NCBI GenBank assembly: GCA_030149965.1 | Contig: JASLHB010000111.1 | Location: 1-33,303 of the forward strand | Reading direction: 5' to 3' | Length of the DNA stretch: 33,303 bases | From: Wohlfahrtiimonas sp. | GTDB lineage: Bacteria > Pseudomonadota > Gammaproteobacteria > Cardiobacteriales > Wohlfahrtiimonadaceae | Shown here: positions 25,000 to 33,303 of the stretch, piece by piece | Position numbering within the stretch: the stretch's first letter is position 1 | Layout: every line of letters begins with the position of its first letter | The notes under the pieces: generated by a model | What the model saw: the letters and a program-made list of their open reading frames with translations, nothing else | What the model was told of the DNA's origin: nothing | Databases searched by the model: none | Program-made: the position numbers and the translations under genes

Positions 25000-27843
25000 T
25001 TAGAAGTATGTCATCGATTCTTCTTGAATCTCTTCTGCTTTTTCTTTTTTCGGTGGTAATAAATCTTCTCGTTTTATTCCCAAGAGCAAAGCACTTGCTG
25101 ATGCAATAAATATAGATGAGTAAGTACCCACTAAAATACCGATCAACATGATGAAAGAGAATGAGTGAATTGCTTCACCACCAAAGAGATACAATGCCAA
25201 TACTGCCAATAATGTTGTCACTGAAGTCATGATTGTACGTGACAAAGTTTGATTGATGGCTTGATCAATGATTTCTTTTGGCGTGCCATTTCTTGCCGCG
25301 CGGAAATTCTCACGAATACGATCTAATACAACGACTGTATCATTGACAGAGTAACCAATAACAGCAAGTACAGCAGCTAATGATGTTAAGTCAAATTGTA
25401 AGTGACCATATTTACCTAAGATTGCAAATACAGCAAGAACAAAGGCAGCATCATGCACCGTGGATAAAATTGTACTTGTTGCTAATTTCCATTCAAAACG
25501 AATCCAAATATAAGCTAATATCATGAAGATTGCGATCACAGAGGCTAAAATACCACTTGTGACCAATTCATCACCAACTTTTGAACCAATGAAGTCAACA
25601 CGTTTAATGGTTACATCTTTATCAATCAATTCCAATGCATTCAAAACAGCAGTAGAAATAGATGATTCATTCATACCTTCAATGATTGGCAATGTGATTA
25701 ATACATCACGGCTTGAACCGAAATGCTGAACTTCTGCATTGTCTAATCCAGCAGTTTGTAGGGCATCACGAATATCATCAGTTTCAATACTATTTTTGTA
25801 AACAGCTTCAACTTCTGTACCGCCTGTGAAGTCTAAACCGTATTTGAAGCCAAAGAATCCTACTGAACCAACAGCGGCAACAATCACAAATACACAAACT
25901 GCTAACCAAGCTTTTGCATATTTCATGAAATCATAAGTTGTTTCGCCACTAAATACATGGAATAACTCTTTACCGCCAACAGGCAATGATTTGATTCTGC
26001 GTCCGCCCCAGATAACATTCACAATCGCACGGTTCATCAATACAGCTGTGAACATTGATGTGATAATACCAATGGATAATGTCACCGCGAAGCCTTTGAT
26101 TGCGCCTGAACCAACTAAGAACAATACAACTGCTGCGAATAAGCTCGTTAAGTTAGCATCCATGATTGTTGCAAATGCTTTACCAAAACCATCATTAATC
26201 GCATTTTGTGGGCTCACACCTTTTCGTAGAACTTCTCGTATTCTTTCATTGATTAATACGTTTGCATCTACGCTCATTCCCAGAGAGAGAACAATACCTG
26301 CAATACCTGGCAATGTTAAAGTTGCTTGTAATAAAGATAAGCACGCAATGATTAATACTAAGTTCGCAACCAATGCAACGTTGGCAATTAAACCAAACAT
26401 GCTATAGCGAATTAACATGAATACCATAACAGCTGCTAAGCCATAAAAACCAGCTGACATACCTTTATCAACGTTGTCTTTACCGGCGCTTGGTCCAATT
26501 GTGCGTTCTTCAATGATTTGAATGGGTGCTGCTAATGCACCTGAACGCAATGTAATTGCCAATTTGTTAGCTTCTTCTAATGAATCTAAACCAGTGATTA
26601 CGAAGTTTTTGAATAACTGTTGTTGAATAGTTGCAGCATTGGCAACTTCTTCTACGATATAGTTGCGTTTAACTTCTTGTCCATTTTGCATAATAGTTTC
26701 AACTTTATGCTCAATGAATACTGTTGCCATTGGTTTGCCAACGTTTGCTTTAGTAACAATTGCGAATTTATCCGCACCTTGAGAATCTAATGTAATAGAA
26801 ACTAATGGGCGACGATTTTCAGGATCAATTTGTGCTGTAGCATTAACAATCGATTCACCTGTTAACATTACTTGGCGCTTCAATAAGATTGGTGCGCCAG
26901 TATCACGCCAATGATAAAGTTTTGTACCTAAAGGTGCATTTTTTGAACCATTAGCAACTTGAGATGCTTCTAAATTAGAGTTTTCATAAACAATATGAAA
27001 TTCTAAAGTTGCTGTTGTGCCTAAAATTTCTTTAGCTTGAGTTGTATCTTGAACGCCAGGCAATTGAACAACAATACGATCAGCACCTTGTTGTTGAATG
27101 ATTGGTTCAGCAACACCTAATTCATTCACGCGATTACGTAATGTCACAATGTTTTGCGCCACAACGTTGCGTTTACGCTCTGTTAATTCAGCATCAGATA
27201 ATTTTGCAATTAATTTATTGCCATCAATCGACCAATTTAATTGCATCAAGTTTTGCTTGTTGATTGTCACAGCGTTGCGAGCATTTGCAGCTTCTGCATC
27301 TGAATTGAAGATCACATCAACAGATGAATCGTGAACAGTGACAGATTTATAAGCAATTTTTTGATCGCCTAAAGATGTTTTGATTTCATCAGCATAGCTT
27401 TCAGTTAATTGTGTGATCAGCGTTTTCATATCGATTTCTAATAAGAAATGCACGCCACCACGAAGATCAAGACCTAAATACATTGGTCTAAAACCAAAGC
27501 TTTCTAGCCATTCAGGCATATCTGGTGCTAAGTTTAGGGCTGTCATGTAGCCATTGCCAAGATCGCTGGCAATTAAATCTTTAGCTTTCAATTGTGTTTC
27601 AGTGTCATTGAAACGCACTAAAACTTGATCATCTATTTTTTCAATTCTTTTGTATGGAATGTCTTTTTTGGCTAATAAGTTTTCAATATTATTAACGAGT
27701 TTATCATCGACTTTAGTTGTACGAGTCGCTGAAATTTGTACCGAAGGATCTTCACCATATAAGTTTGGTAAGGCAAGTAAAGTAGAAATTGCCAAGACCA
27801 AGATTATTAATAAATTTTTCCAGAGCGGATAACGATTTAGCAT
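25000..27843 (-). CDS. secDF: Protein translocase SecDF fusion
   Basis: SecD and SecF use the proton gradient to pull proteins through the SecYEG channel from the outer face of the inner membrane. In most gammaproteobacteria they are two genes. Here both lie in one 947-residue frame. The SecD half (about 1-610) has the first membrane helix (LWKNLLIILVLAISTLLALPNLY), DLRGGVHFLLEIDM, a large P1 periplasmic domain and six helices ending with LGMSVDANVLINERIRE and its partner helices. The SecF half starts near residue 640 with GLDFTGGTEVEAVY and closes with GYSVNDTVVVLDRIREN. The ATG at 27843 has GAAGAAA upstream and gives a normal N-terminus. The open frame continues upstream to 27891 without similarity. 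It lies 81 bases after yajC. Confidence 0.95.
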   Translation of the reverse strand: MLNRYPLWKNLLIILVLAISTLLALPNLYGEDPSVQISATRTTKVDDKLVNNIENLLAKKDIPYKRIEKIDDQVLVRFNDTETQLKAKDLIASDLGNGYMTALNLAPDMPEWLESFGFRPMYLGLDLRGGVHFLLEIDMKTLITQLTESYADEIKTSLGDQKIAYKSVTVHDSSVDVIFNSDAEAANARNAVTINKQNLMQLNWSIDGNKLIAKLSDAELTERKRNVVAQNIVTLRNRVNELGVAEPIIQQQGADRIVVQLPGVQDTTQAKEILGTTATLEFHIVYENSNLEASQVANGSKNAPLGTKLYHWRDTGAPILLKRQVMLTGESIVNATAQIDPENRRPLVSITLDSQGADKFAIVTKANVGKPMATVFIEHKVETIMQNGQEVKRNYIVEEVANAATIQQQLFKNFVITGLDSLEEANKLAITLRSGALAAPIQIIEERTIGPSAGKDNVDKGMSAGFYGLAAVMVFMLIRYSMFGLIANVALVANLVLIIACLSLLQATLTLPGIAGIVLSLGMSVDANVLINERIREVLRKGVSPQNAINDGFGKAFATIMDANLTSLFAAVVLFLVGSGAIKGFAVTLSIGIITSMFTAVLMNRAIVNVIWGGRRIKSLPVGGKELFHVFSGETTYDFMKYAKAWLAVCVFVIVAAVGSVGFFGFKYGLDFTGGTEVEAVYKNSIETDDIRDALQTAGLDNAEVQHFGSSRDVLITLPIIEGMNESSISTAVLNALELIDKDVTIKRVDFIGSKVGDELVTSGILASVIAIFMILAYIWIRFEWKLATSTILSTVHDAAFVLAVFAILGKYGHLQFDLTSLAAVLAVIGYSVNDTVVVLDRIRENFRAARNGTPKEIIDQAINQTLSRTIMTSVTTLLAVLALYLFGGEAIHSFSFIMLIGILVGTYSSIFIASASALLLGIKREDLLPPKKEKAEEIQEESMTYF

Positions 27844-27873
27844 AATTATTTCTTCGTTGTTATATGAAAAGTG

Positions 27874-27896
27874 AAAAGGCAAGTTATTCACTTGCC
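27874..27896 (-). terminator. Possible leaky terminator between yajC and secDF
   Basis: On the minus strand GGCAAGT (27896-27890) pairs with ACTTGCC (27884-27878) around GAATA and is followed by TTTT. The 7-bp stem and short T-run suggest partial termination that would set the ratio of YajC to SecDF, if it works at all. Confidence 0.45.
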
Positions 27897-27924
27897 AATC
27901 ATTTCGTTAGGTTAAATTTTAAAA

Positions 27925-28377
27925 TTAACCGTTATTTTCTTTTGTTTCAACTGCTTCAGTTGTTTCTGCAGTTTCAGCGATAGCTTCTTTTTTAGCTTTT
28001 TTGTTACCTTGTGCATTATCTGCTGTTCCTTTGTAAGTACCTTTTGGAACCATTGAAATGATTGATTGGCGTTGTAATTTGATCACAACATTGTTCGCAA
28101 TTTCAACAGAGATATAGCCATCAGCAACGTCAGCTACTTTGCCGATAATGCCAGCACTTGTAATAACTTCGCTACCTTTTTTCAACTCATTCATCAAATT
28201 TTGATGTTCTGTTTGACGTTTTTTGTTAGGGCGAATAATCATAAAATAGAAGAATAGGCCCATTACAGCTAACATGATTAATGTGCTTGTCATTCCGCCT
28301 TGTTGTGCGCCAGCATCTTGTGCATTAGCAACAGTAGTAGAAACAACAGCTAATGATAAAAGTAACGTTCTTAACAT
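27925..28377 (-). CDS. yajC: Preprotein translocase subunit YajC
   Basis: A 150-residue inner-membrane protein, partner of SecDF. The core STLIMLAVMGLFFYFMIIRPNKKRQTEHQNLMNELKKG is the characteristic single membrane helix followed by the RPQ/RPNKKR basic stretch, then the small beta domain (GSEVITSAGIIGKVADVADGYISVEI). It is longer than the 110 residues typical of YajC, with a second hydrophobic stretch at the N-terminus (residues 1-19, possibly a cleaved signal ending ANA) and a Lys/Glu/Thr-rich tail of about 25 residues. It has a GGAG ribosome site and lies between tkt and secDF. In many relatives tgt occupies the upstream place. Confidence 0.95.
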   Translation of the reverse strand: MLRTLLLSLAVVSTTVANAQDAGAQQGGMTSTLIMLAVMGLFFYFMIIRPNKKRQTEHQNLMNELKKGSEVITSAGIIGKVADVADGYISVEIANNVVIKLQRQSIISMVPKGTYKGTADNAQGNKKAKKEAIAETAETTEAVETKENNG

Positions 28378-28451
28378 TGTATAACTCCAAAATAAAAAGA
28401 TGTTATCTCATAATGAGACCTAATTTTCAAAATACAATTGCAATCAATGAA

Positions 28452-30425
28452 TTATTTTTGAATTAATTGATTAACGTGTTGATTGATGTTTTCAACTGTA
28501 AAGCCAAATACTTCAAACAACTGTTCAGCAGGTGCTGATGCGCCAAATGTATCGATACCAATCACAGCATCTGCAAATTCATACCAGCCACGAGTTGTAC
28601 CAGCTTCTACAGCTAATGTTGGTAAGTTGCCTAATACTGATGCTTTGTATGCTGCATCATTTGCGCGGAATAATTCAACGCAAGGCATAGAAACAACACG
28701 AACATCGTCACGTGCTTCAGCTGCTTTCATTGCTAATTCAATTTCTGAACCTGTTGCGATGATTGTTACTTTAGCATTCGCGTTTTCTTTCAATACATAA
28801 CCACCTTTAGCAATGTTTGCTAAAGCTTCAGCTGTGCGTGGTTGGAAAGATAATTTTTGACGAGATAATGCCAATAATGTTGGGTTTTTATCTGATGTTA
28901 AACCAGAAGCCCAAGCAGCCATTGTTTCTACTGTATCAGCAGGGCGCCATACATTTAAGTTAGGGATTAAACGTAAAGATTCAACATGTTCAACTGGTTG
29001 GTGTGTTGGACCATCTTCACCTAAGCCGATTGAATCGTGCGTCATTACATAAATAACTTTCTGTTCCATCAATGCGCTCATGCGGATTGCGTTGCGAGCA
29101 TAATCACTGAACACTAAGAATGTTGCGCCGTAAGGGATGAAGCCACCATGCAATGCTAAGCCATTCATGATTGCGGCCATACCAAATTCACGCACACCAT
29201 AACGAACGTAGTTGCCTTCGCCTGTTGCGATGTCTAAGTTTTTGCTTGCTTTGAAGAATGTGTTATTTGAAGGTGTTAAGTCTGCTGAGCCACCAACGAT
29301 TTCAGGCAAATGAGATGCCAATGCATCCAATGCGTTTTTACTTGCTACGCGAGTTGCGATGCTTTCGCCTTTTGCATTTACTTCTGTCATTGCATTTTCA
29401 ATGATTTCGTTGAAGTTTTCAGGCAATGCCATGTTCATACGACGCAAGAATTCTTTTGCTAATTCTGGGTATTTAGTTTCGTATTGTGCAAATGCTGCTG
29501 CCCAATTTTGTTCAGCTGATAAACCTTTAGCTTTTGCATCCCAATGAGCCGCAACATCTTCAGGTGTTTCAAATGCTGCTGCCGTCCAACCCATTTTCTC
29601 ACGGATTGCAGCAATTTCAGCATCGCCCAATGGTGCGCCATGAGTTGCTTCAGAACCTTCTTTAGATACAGAACCTTTACCAATTTTAGTTTTACAAATG
29701 ATCAAAGTTGGTTTTTCTGATTGAGTTTTAGCTTCTGCAATTGCTTGAGAAACTGCTTCAATATCATGACCATCGATTGGGCCAATCACATTCCACTGAT
29801 AAGCTTCAAAACGTTGTTTTGTATTATCTGTGAACCAGCCAGAAACATCGCCATCAATTGAAATTGCGTTATCATCATACAATGCAATCAATTTATTTAA
29901 TTTTAAAGTACCTGCCAAAGCACAAGCTTCGTGAGAGATACCTTCCATCATGCAGCCATCGCCCATGAATGTATATGTGTGGTGATCAACGATGCTGAAA
30001 TCATCTTTGTTGAATTCTGCTGCTAGCATTTTTTCTGCTAACGCAAAACCTACAGCATTCGTGATGCCTTGACCTAAAGGACCAGTGGTTGTTTCGATAC
30101 CAGGAATATAACCATGCTCAGGGTGGCCAGCTGTTCTTGAGTTCAATTGGCGGAAGTTTTTCAAATCATCAACTGAAACATCGTAACCTGTCAAATGAAG
30201 CAATGAATATAAAAGCATTGACGCATGACCGTTTGATAAAATGAAACGATCACGGTTAAAGAAATTAGGATTGCTTGGATTATGAGAGAAATGATTATGC
30301 CAAAGTGCATAAGCCATTTCTGCCATTCCCATTGGTGCGCCTGGATGGCCTGAGTTTGCTTTTTGGACTGCATCCATACTTAAAAAACGGATTGCATTAG
30401 CACTTTTTTGCTCGATTGATGACAT
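28452..30425 (-). CDS. tkt: Transketolase
   Basis: The thiamine-diphosphate enzyme of the non-oxidative pentose phosphate pathway, moving two-carbon units between sugar phosphates. The 657 residues match Escherichia TktA (663). Visible blocks are the N-terminal GHPGAPMGMAEMAYALW, the cofactor motif GDGCMMEGISHEACALAG, THDSIGLGEDGPTHQPVEH around the substrate histidines, and the C-terminal ATGSEIELAMKAA. I use the ATG at 30425, which has AAGGAT upstream and begins MSSIEQKSANAIRFLSMDA like the family. The frame extends 35 codons further upstream to 30530, across the promoter, with no similarity. It is 74 bases upstream of yajC on the same strand. Confidence 0.96.
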   Translation of the reverse strand: MSSIEQKSANAIRFLSMDAVQKANSGHPGAPMGMAEMAYALWHNHFSHNPSNPNFFNRDRFILSNGHASMLLYSLLHLTGYDVSVDDLKNFRQLNSRTAGHPEHGYIPGIETTTGPLGQGITNAVGFALAEKMLAAEFNKDDFSIVDHHTYTFMGDGCMMEGISHEACALAGTLKLNKLIALYDDNAISIDGDVSGWFTDNTKQRFEAYQWNVIGPIDGHDIEAVSQAIAEAKTQSEKPTLIICKTKIGKGSVSKEGSEATHGAPLGDAEIAAIREKMGWTAAAFETPEDVAAHWDAKAKGLSAEQNWAAAFAQYETKYPELAKEFLRRMNMALPENFNEIIENAMTEVNAKGESIATRVASKNALDALASHLPEIVGGSADLTPSNNTFFKASKNLDIATGEGNYVRYGVREFGMAAIMNGLALHGGFIPYGATFLVFSDYARNAIRMSALMEQKVIYVMTHDSIGLGEDGPTHQPVEHVESLRLIPNLNVWRPADTVETMAAWASGLTSDKNPTLLALSRQKLSFQPRTAEALANIAKGGYVLKENANAKVTIIATGSEIELAMKAAEARDDVRVVSMPCVELFRANDAAYKASVLGNLPTLAVEAGTTRGWYEFADAVIGIDTFGASAPAEQLFEVFGFTVENINQHVNQLIQK

Positions 30426-30468
30426 GTTCAAATCCTTAGAATGAATAAATAAGAAAATCAATCCTATT

Positions 30469-30497
30469 ATTATACTGAATCTAGCTAGATAAATCAC
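30469..30497 (-). promoter_or_regulatory. tkt promoter with a palindrome in its spacer
   Basis: Minus-strand TATAAT (30474-30469) with GTGATT (30497-30492, 3 of 6) 17 bases upstream. The spacer contains the perfect 12-base palindrome ATCTAGCTAGAT (30479-30490), a plausible repressor site. It is about 45 bases before the tkt start. Confidence 0.5.
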
Positions 30498-30601
30498 TGC
30501 TTGAAATGTTGATCTGGGATATATTTTCATAGATTGTTTATTGTTTCATTTGTGGAACAGTTTGTTAGGTGAAAATCAGTCGCATTTAGTGAATAAATAT
30601 T

Positions 30602-30607
30602 TATAAT
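30602..30607 (+). promoter_or_regulatory. Probable -10 element of the nitroreductase gene
   Basis: Consensus TATAAT 61 bases before the start codon, with only a weak -35 (GTCGCA, 30579-30584) at 17 bases. Confidence 0.35.
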
Positions 30608-30667
30608 TGCTACTTAGAAATTTTAGTTTTAATCACTTATCAATTGTATTTAAGAAAAGGATGAACA

Positions 30668-31264
30668 ATGAGCAACTTTCAAAATTTATTAGAAAAACGC
30701 AGAACAATTTATCAATTAGGTAAAGATGTAACTTTATCAAAAGATGAAATCACATTGATGATCAAAAAAGCTGTGAGCGAAGCGCCATCAGCTTTCCATT
30801 CTCAAAGCTCTCGTGTTGTTGTATTGTTAGGCGATGAACATACTAAAGTATGGGATATCACAGAAGCGCAATTACGTAATATTGTGCCTGCTGATCAGTT
30901 TGAACCAACAAAAGCACGTATTGATAGTTTTAGAGCAGCATTTGGTACAGTATTATTTTTTGAAGATCAAAATGTTGTGAAAGGCTTACAAGAACAGTTC
31001 CCATTGTATGCAGCAAACTTTCCAAAATGGTCACAAGAATCAACAGCAATTGCGCAATATGCAGTTTGGTTATTATTAGCAGAAAGCGATATCGGTGCGA
31101 GCTTGCAGCATTACAACCCATTGATCGATGCAGATGTTGCAAAAGCATACGGCATTCCTGAATCATGGACATTGCATGCACAAATGCCATTTGGTTCAAT
31201 CGTTGCAGGTGCAGGTGAAAAATCTCACATGGATGAAACAGAACGTTTTAAAGTATTTGGTTAA
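30668..31264 (+). CDS. Nitroreductase family protein, FRM2/HBN1-like
   Basis: A 198-residue flavoprotein of the nitroreductase superfamily. The N-terminal RRTIYQLGKDVTLSKDEI (the R-R-T/S-I-Y FMN contact), APSAFHSQSSRVVVL, the central WSQESTAIAQYAVWLLLAESDIGASLQHYNP and the C-terminal QMPFGSIVAGAGEKSHMD blocks match the short subgroup typified by yeast Frm2/Hbn1 and bacterial YdgI/CinD-like proteins. Such proteins reduce quinones or nitroaromatics with NAD(P)H and respond to oxidative stress. The natural substrate is unknown. It has a strong AAGGATG ribosome site, stands alone and is divergent from tkt. Confidence 0.9.
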   Translation: MSNFQNLLEKRRTIYQLGKDVTLSKDEITLMIKKAVSEAPSAFHSQSSRVVVLLGDEHTKVWDITEAQLRNIVPADQFEPTKARIDSFRAAFGTVLFFEDQNVVKGLQEQFPLYAANFPKWSQESTAIAQYAVWLLLAESDIGASLQHYNPLIDADVAKAYGIPESWTLHAQMPFGSIVAGAGEKSHMDETERFKVFG

Positions 31265-31383
31265 TTTTAATACTATTTTGTCTTAATTGTGCGTTCTTTG
31301 CACGTAGCACAGAGAATGCTGAAAGCAGGTGTTGTTATATAGTATCTTAGGAATGTATAACTTTCATAATTAAGATGTTTATC

Positions 31384-31413
31384 AAGGATCATGTGGCTAC
31401 ATGATCCTTTTTT
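31384..31413 (+). terminator. Terminator downstream of the nitroreductase gene
   Basis: AAGGATCATGT pairs with ACATGATCCTT around GGCT and runs into TTTTTT. It lies 120 bases past the nitroreductase stop, so it may end a longer 3' untranslated region or a separate small transcript. See findings. Confidence 0.9.
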
Positions 31414-31532
31414 ATTGCCCATATAAAAGCGTAATTTCCTATCAAAAACAGGAAAAGTGTAGATTTTTTGTAGCCTTGAGAGAATGATTGAGGTAGTATC
31501 TTGTCTGTTTGATTCAATATAGAAGAGAAGAT

Positions 31533-32936
31533 ATGAGGCTATTTACATCTTTATTGCTAGTTGTTTTAGGCTTGTCATCTCCTGCATTTTCGGCGGGTTT
31601 TGATGGTGCAAACGCTAGTTTGTTGTGGGCAATTCCATTTGCGGGCATTTTGTTATCCATTGCAATTTTTCCATTGGTTGCTGTGAATATTTGGCATCAC
31701 CATTTTGGTAAAATTACAGCATTATGGTGCTTAGGGTTTATGATCCCATTTTTGTTTATATTTGGTTTTACTGAATTAAGCCATGTTGTGGCGCATGCAT
31801 TGTTGTTGGAATATGTACCATTTATGGTTTTAATCTTTGCATTATTTACTGTATCGGGTGGTATTTATTTAGAAGGCAGCCTAAAAGGCACGCCAAAATT
31901 AAATGCAATCATATTATTGATTGGCACATTTTTAGCATCTTTTATGGGTACAACAGGCGCTGCAATGTTATTGATTCGCCCATTGTTGCGTGCAAATGAA
32001 AACCGTAAAAGTCGCGTGCATATTGTAATTTTCTTTATTTTCTTAGTGGCAAACATTGGCGGAAGCTTGACGCCATTAGGCGATCCACCATTGTTCTTAG
32101 GCTTCTTGAAAGGTGTTGATTTCTTCTGGACAATGAAGCATATGTTTATGCCATTGATCATCACAACAGCTATTGTTTTAGCGATCTTCTTTGTGATTGA
32201 TAGTTATTACTATAAAAAAGAAGGCAATGCAGTAACTGTAACAGCAGAAACAAAAGTGCCGTTCAGTATTCAAGGTAAATTTAACTTTGTATTTTTGGGC
32301 GGAATAATTGTAGGTGTTTTAATTTCTGGTTTTTGGAAATCAGGCGTTGAATTCACAATTTTAGGTACACCAATTGAATTACAAAATATTGTTCGTGATG
32401 TTATTTTGTTGGCAATGGCATTCATTTCATTGAAAGTAACATCAGCTGAAATTCATAAGAAAAATGAATTTGGTTGGGATCCTGTATTGGAAGTTGCAAA
32501 ATTGTTTGCAGGTATTTTCATTACGATTGCGCCAGTATTGGCTATTTTGAAAGCAGGCTCTGATGGTTCAATGTCAGGCATTGTGAATATGGTTCATGAT
32601 ACGAATGGTGCACCAATTGATAGTATGTACTTCTGGATGACGGGCGCATTGTCTGCATTTTTGGATAACGCACCAACATATTTAGTGTTCTTTAACTTAG
32701 CATCTGGCGATGCACATCACTTAATGACAGACTTGAGCCCAACATTGTTGGCAATCTCGATGGGTTCTGTATTCATGGGTGCTGTGACATATATTGGTAA
32801 CGCGCCAAACTTCATGGTTAAGAGTATTGCAACACAAGCTGGCGTTAATATGCCAACGTTCTTTGGTTATATGAAATGGTCTGTATTGGTATTGATTCCT
32901 GTATATATTTTATTGACAGTGATTTTCTTTATCTAG
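31533..32936 (+). CDS. NhaD-type Na+/H+ antiporter, ArsB/NhaD ion transporter superfamily
   Basis: A 467-residue inner-membrane protein with about twelve hydrophobic segments. The N-terminus (MRLFTSLLLVVLGLSSPAFS) looks like a cleavable or first membrane segment. The blocks FLASFMGTTGAAMLLIRPLLRANE, FFIFLVANIGGSLTPLGDPPLFLGFLKGVDF and AFLDNAPTYLVFFNLA carry the Thr/Gly/Asp-rich half-helices of the ion transporter superfamily, in the subgroup of sodium:proton antiporters called NhaD. The ion cannot be proved from sequence. I chose the ATG at 31533, preceded by AGAGAAG, over an upstream in-frame TTG at 31509. A terminator follows. Confidence 0.88.
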   Translation: MRLFTSLLLVVLGLSSPAFSAGFDGANASLLWAIPFAGILLSIAIFPLVAVNIWHHHFGKITALWCLGFMIPFLFIFGFTELSHVVAHALLLEYVPFMVLIFALFTVSGGIYLEGSLKGTPKLNAIILLIGTFLASFMGTTGAAMLLIRPLLRANENRKSRVHIVIFFIFLVANIGGSLTPLGDPPLFLGFLKGVDFFWTMKHMFMPLIITTAIVLAIFFVIDSYYYKKEGNAVTVTAETKVPFSIQGKFNFVFLGGIIVGVLISGFWKSGVEFTILGTPIELQNIVRDVILLAMAFISLKVTSAEIHKKNEFGWDPVLEVAKLFAGIFITIAPVLAILKAGSDGSMSGIVNMVHDTNGAPIDSMYFWMTGALSAFLDNAPTYLVFFNLASGDAHHLMTDLSPTLLAISMGSVFMGAVTYIGNAPNFMVKSIATQAGVNMPTFFGYMKWSVLVLIPVYILLTVIFFI

Positions 32937-32963
32937 ATTATTCTTAGTTAATTGTATTAAATG

Positions 32964-32996
32964 ATGGCAATCCTAGAAAAAGGGTTGCCATTTTTT
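32964..32996 (+). terminator. Terminator of the NhaD-type antiporter gene
   Basis: ATGGCAATCCT pairs with AGGGTTGCCAT (one T-G pair) around AGAAAA, followed by TTTTTT. Its 3' arm also supplies the -35 of the rnpB promoter. Confidence 0.93.
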
Positions 32997-33012
32997 GTGG
33001 AAAGAGGATAAT
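32985..33012 (+). promoter_or_regulatory. Promoter of rnpB
   Basis: TTGCCA (32985-32990, 5 of 6) and GATAAT (33007-33012, 5 of 6) are separated by 16 bases. The start would fall near 33019, just where the RNase P RNA is expected to begin. The -35 lies inside the terminator stem of the preceding gene. Confidence 0.6.
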
Positions 33013-33019
33013 CGGCGCG

Positions 33020-33303
33020 TGAGTTGGTTGGATTATCGCGCGTAACTTGTTACTCGAGGAAAGTCCGGGCTCCACGGATCAAAGTGCTAGATAACGTCTA
33101 GACAGCGTGAGCTGATGGAAAGTGCTGAAGAAATTAAACCGCCTAAAGACGCAAGTCTCGGCAAGGGTGAGAAGGTGCGGTAAGAGCGCACCGTACACAA
33201 GGTGACTTGATGTAGCTGAGGTAAACCCCACTTGGAGCAAGACCAAATAGGAATACTTATAGTGTGATCCGCACTGTATTCGGGTAGGTTGCTTGAGGAT
33301 ATG
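33020..33303 (+). ncRNA. rnpB: RNase P RNA, class A (3' end outside window)
   Basis: The catalytic RNA of RNase P, which trims the 5' ends of tRNA precursors. The universal P4 5' strand and flank GAGGAAAGTCCGGGCTCC lie at 33056-33073. The second conserved core GAGCAAGACCAAATAGG is at 33235-33251, and the GGGTAGGTTGCTTGAG block that follows the P15/P16 area is near 33281-33296. The order and spacing fit the bacterial class A type. The GAGTTGG at about 33021 would form P1 with the 3' end that lies past the window. The 5' end is placed by the promoter and is good to a few bases. About a fifth of the RNA is missing. Confidence 0.96.

Noticed and set aside
25991..26407. 138-codon plus-strand frame inside secDF
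   Set aside because: It is a mirror frame of a strongly conserved gene on the other strand, with no similarity or start signal of its own.
30425..30530. N-terminal hydrophobic extension of transketolase (membrane-targeted form)
   Set aside because: The 35 extra codons cross the TATAAT promoter, show no family similarity, and the inner ATG has the good ribosome site.

Overview
The window is a stretch of AT-rich chromosome made almost entirely of housekeeping genes. The proteins look gammaproteobacterial: YgiQ, RluE, PreTA, the homodimeric AceE pyruvate dehydrogenase, MepS-like NlpC/P60, class A RNase P RNA. Three architectures differ from Escherichia: SecD and SecF are fused, the dihydrolipoamide dehydrogenase carries two lipoyl domains, and the D,D-carboxypeptidase ends in a SPOR domain. 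I cannot name the genus. A lineage outside the Enterobacterales, for instance Cardiobacteriales-like, is only a guess. I saw no IS element, CRISPR array, tRNA or prophage gene.

Layout. 1-1515: the end of nadK, then two small genes resembling widespread accessory or immunity-type families (a DUF2262-like protein and a SUKH/SMI1-KNR4 protein). 1592-4209: preT-preA (pyrimidine reduction) with its promoter and terminator. 4234-5999 (minus): an NlpC/P60 lipoprotein, and metA behind a leader that looks like a complete methionine-codon transcription attenuator. 6257-8435: a YjiH-type membrane protein and a glycine-zipper lipoprotein. 8456-11787: ygiQ, a PmtA-like methyltransferase and an unrecognised membrane-anchored protein. 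11937-18110 (minus): the pyruvate dehydrogenase operon aceE-aceF-lpdA. 18222-24951 (minus): ftsK, an M17 aminopeptidase, a D,D-carboxypeptidase and rluE, the last three overlapping end to end. 25000-30425 (minus): tkt, yajC and the secDF fusion. 30668-33303 (plus): a nitroreductase, a NhaD-type antiporter and the first part of rnpB.

Main discovery. Upstream of metA on the minus strand lie, in order: a TTGACA promoter; a 12-codon ORF (MNTQQFQTMMML) with three consecutive Met codons just before its stop; RNA segments that can form mutually exclusive hairpins; and a U-tailed terminator just before the metA ribosome-binding site. A ribosome at the leader stop codon would cover the first hairpin arm exactly. 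A ribosome waiting at the first internal Met codon would leave that arm free. This is the logic of trp/his-type attenuation, here applied to methionine. MetA also has Glu at position 111, which predicts acetyl-CoA rather than succinyl-CoA as its donor.
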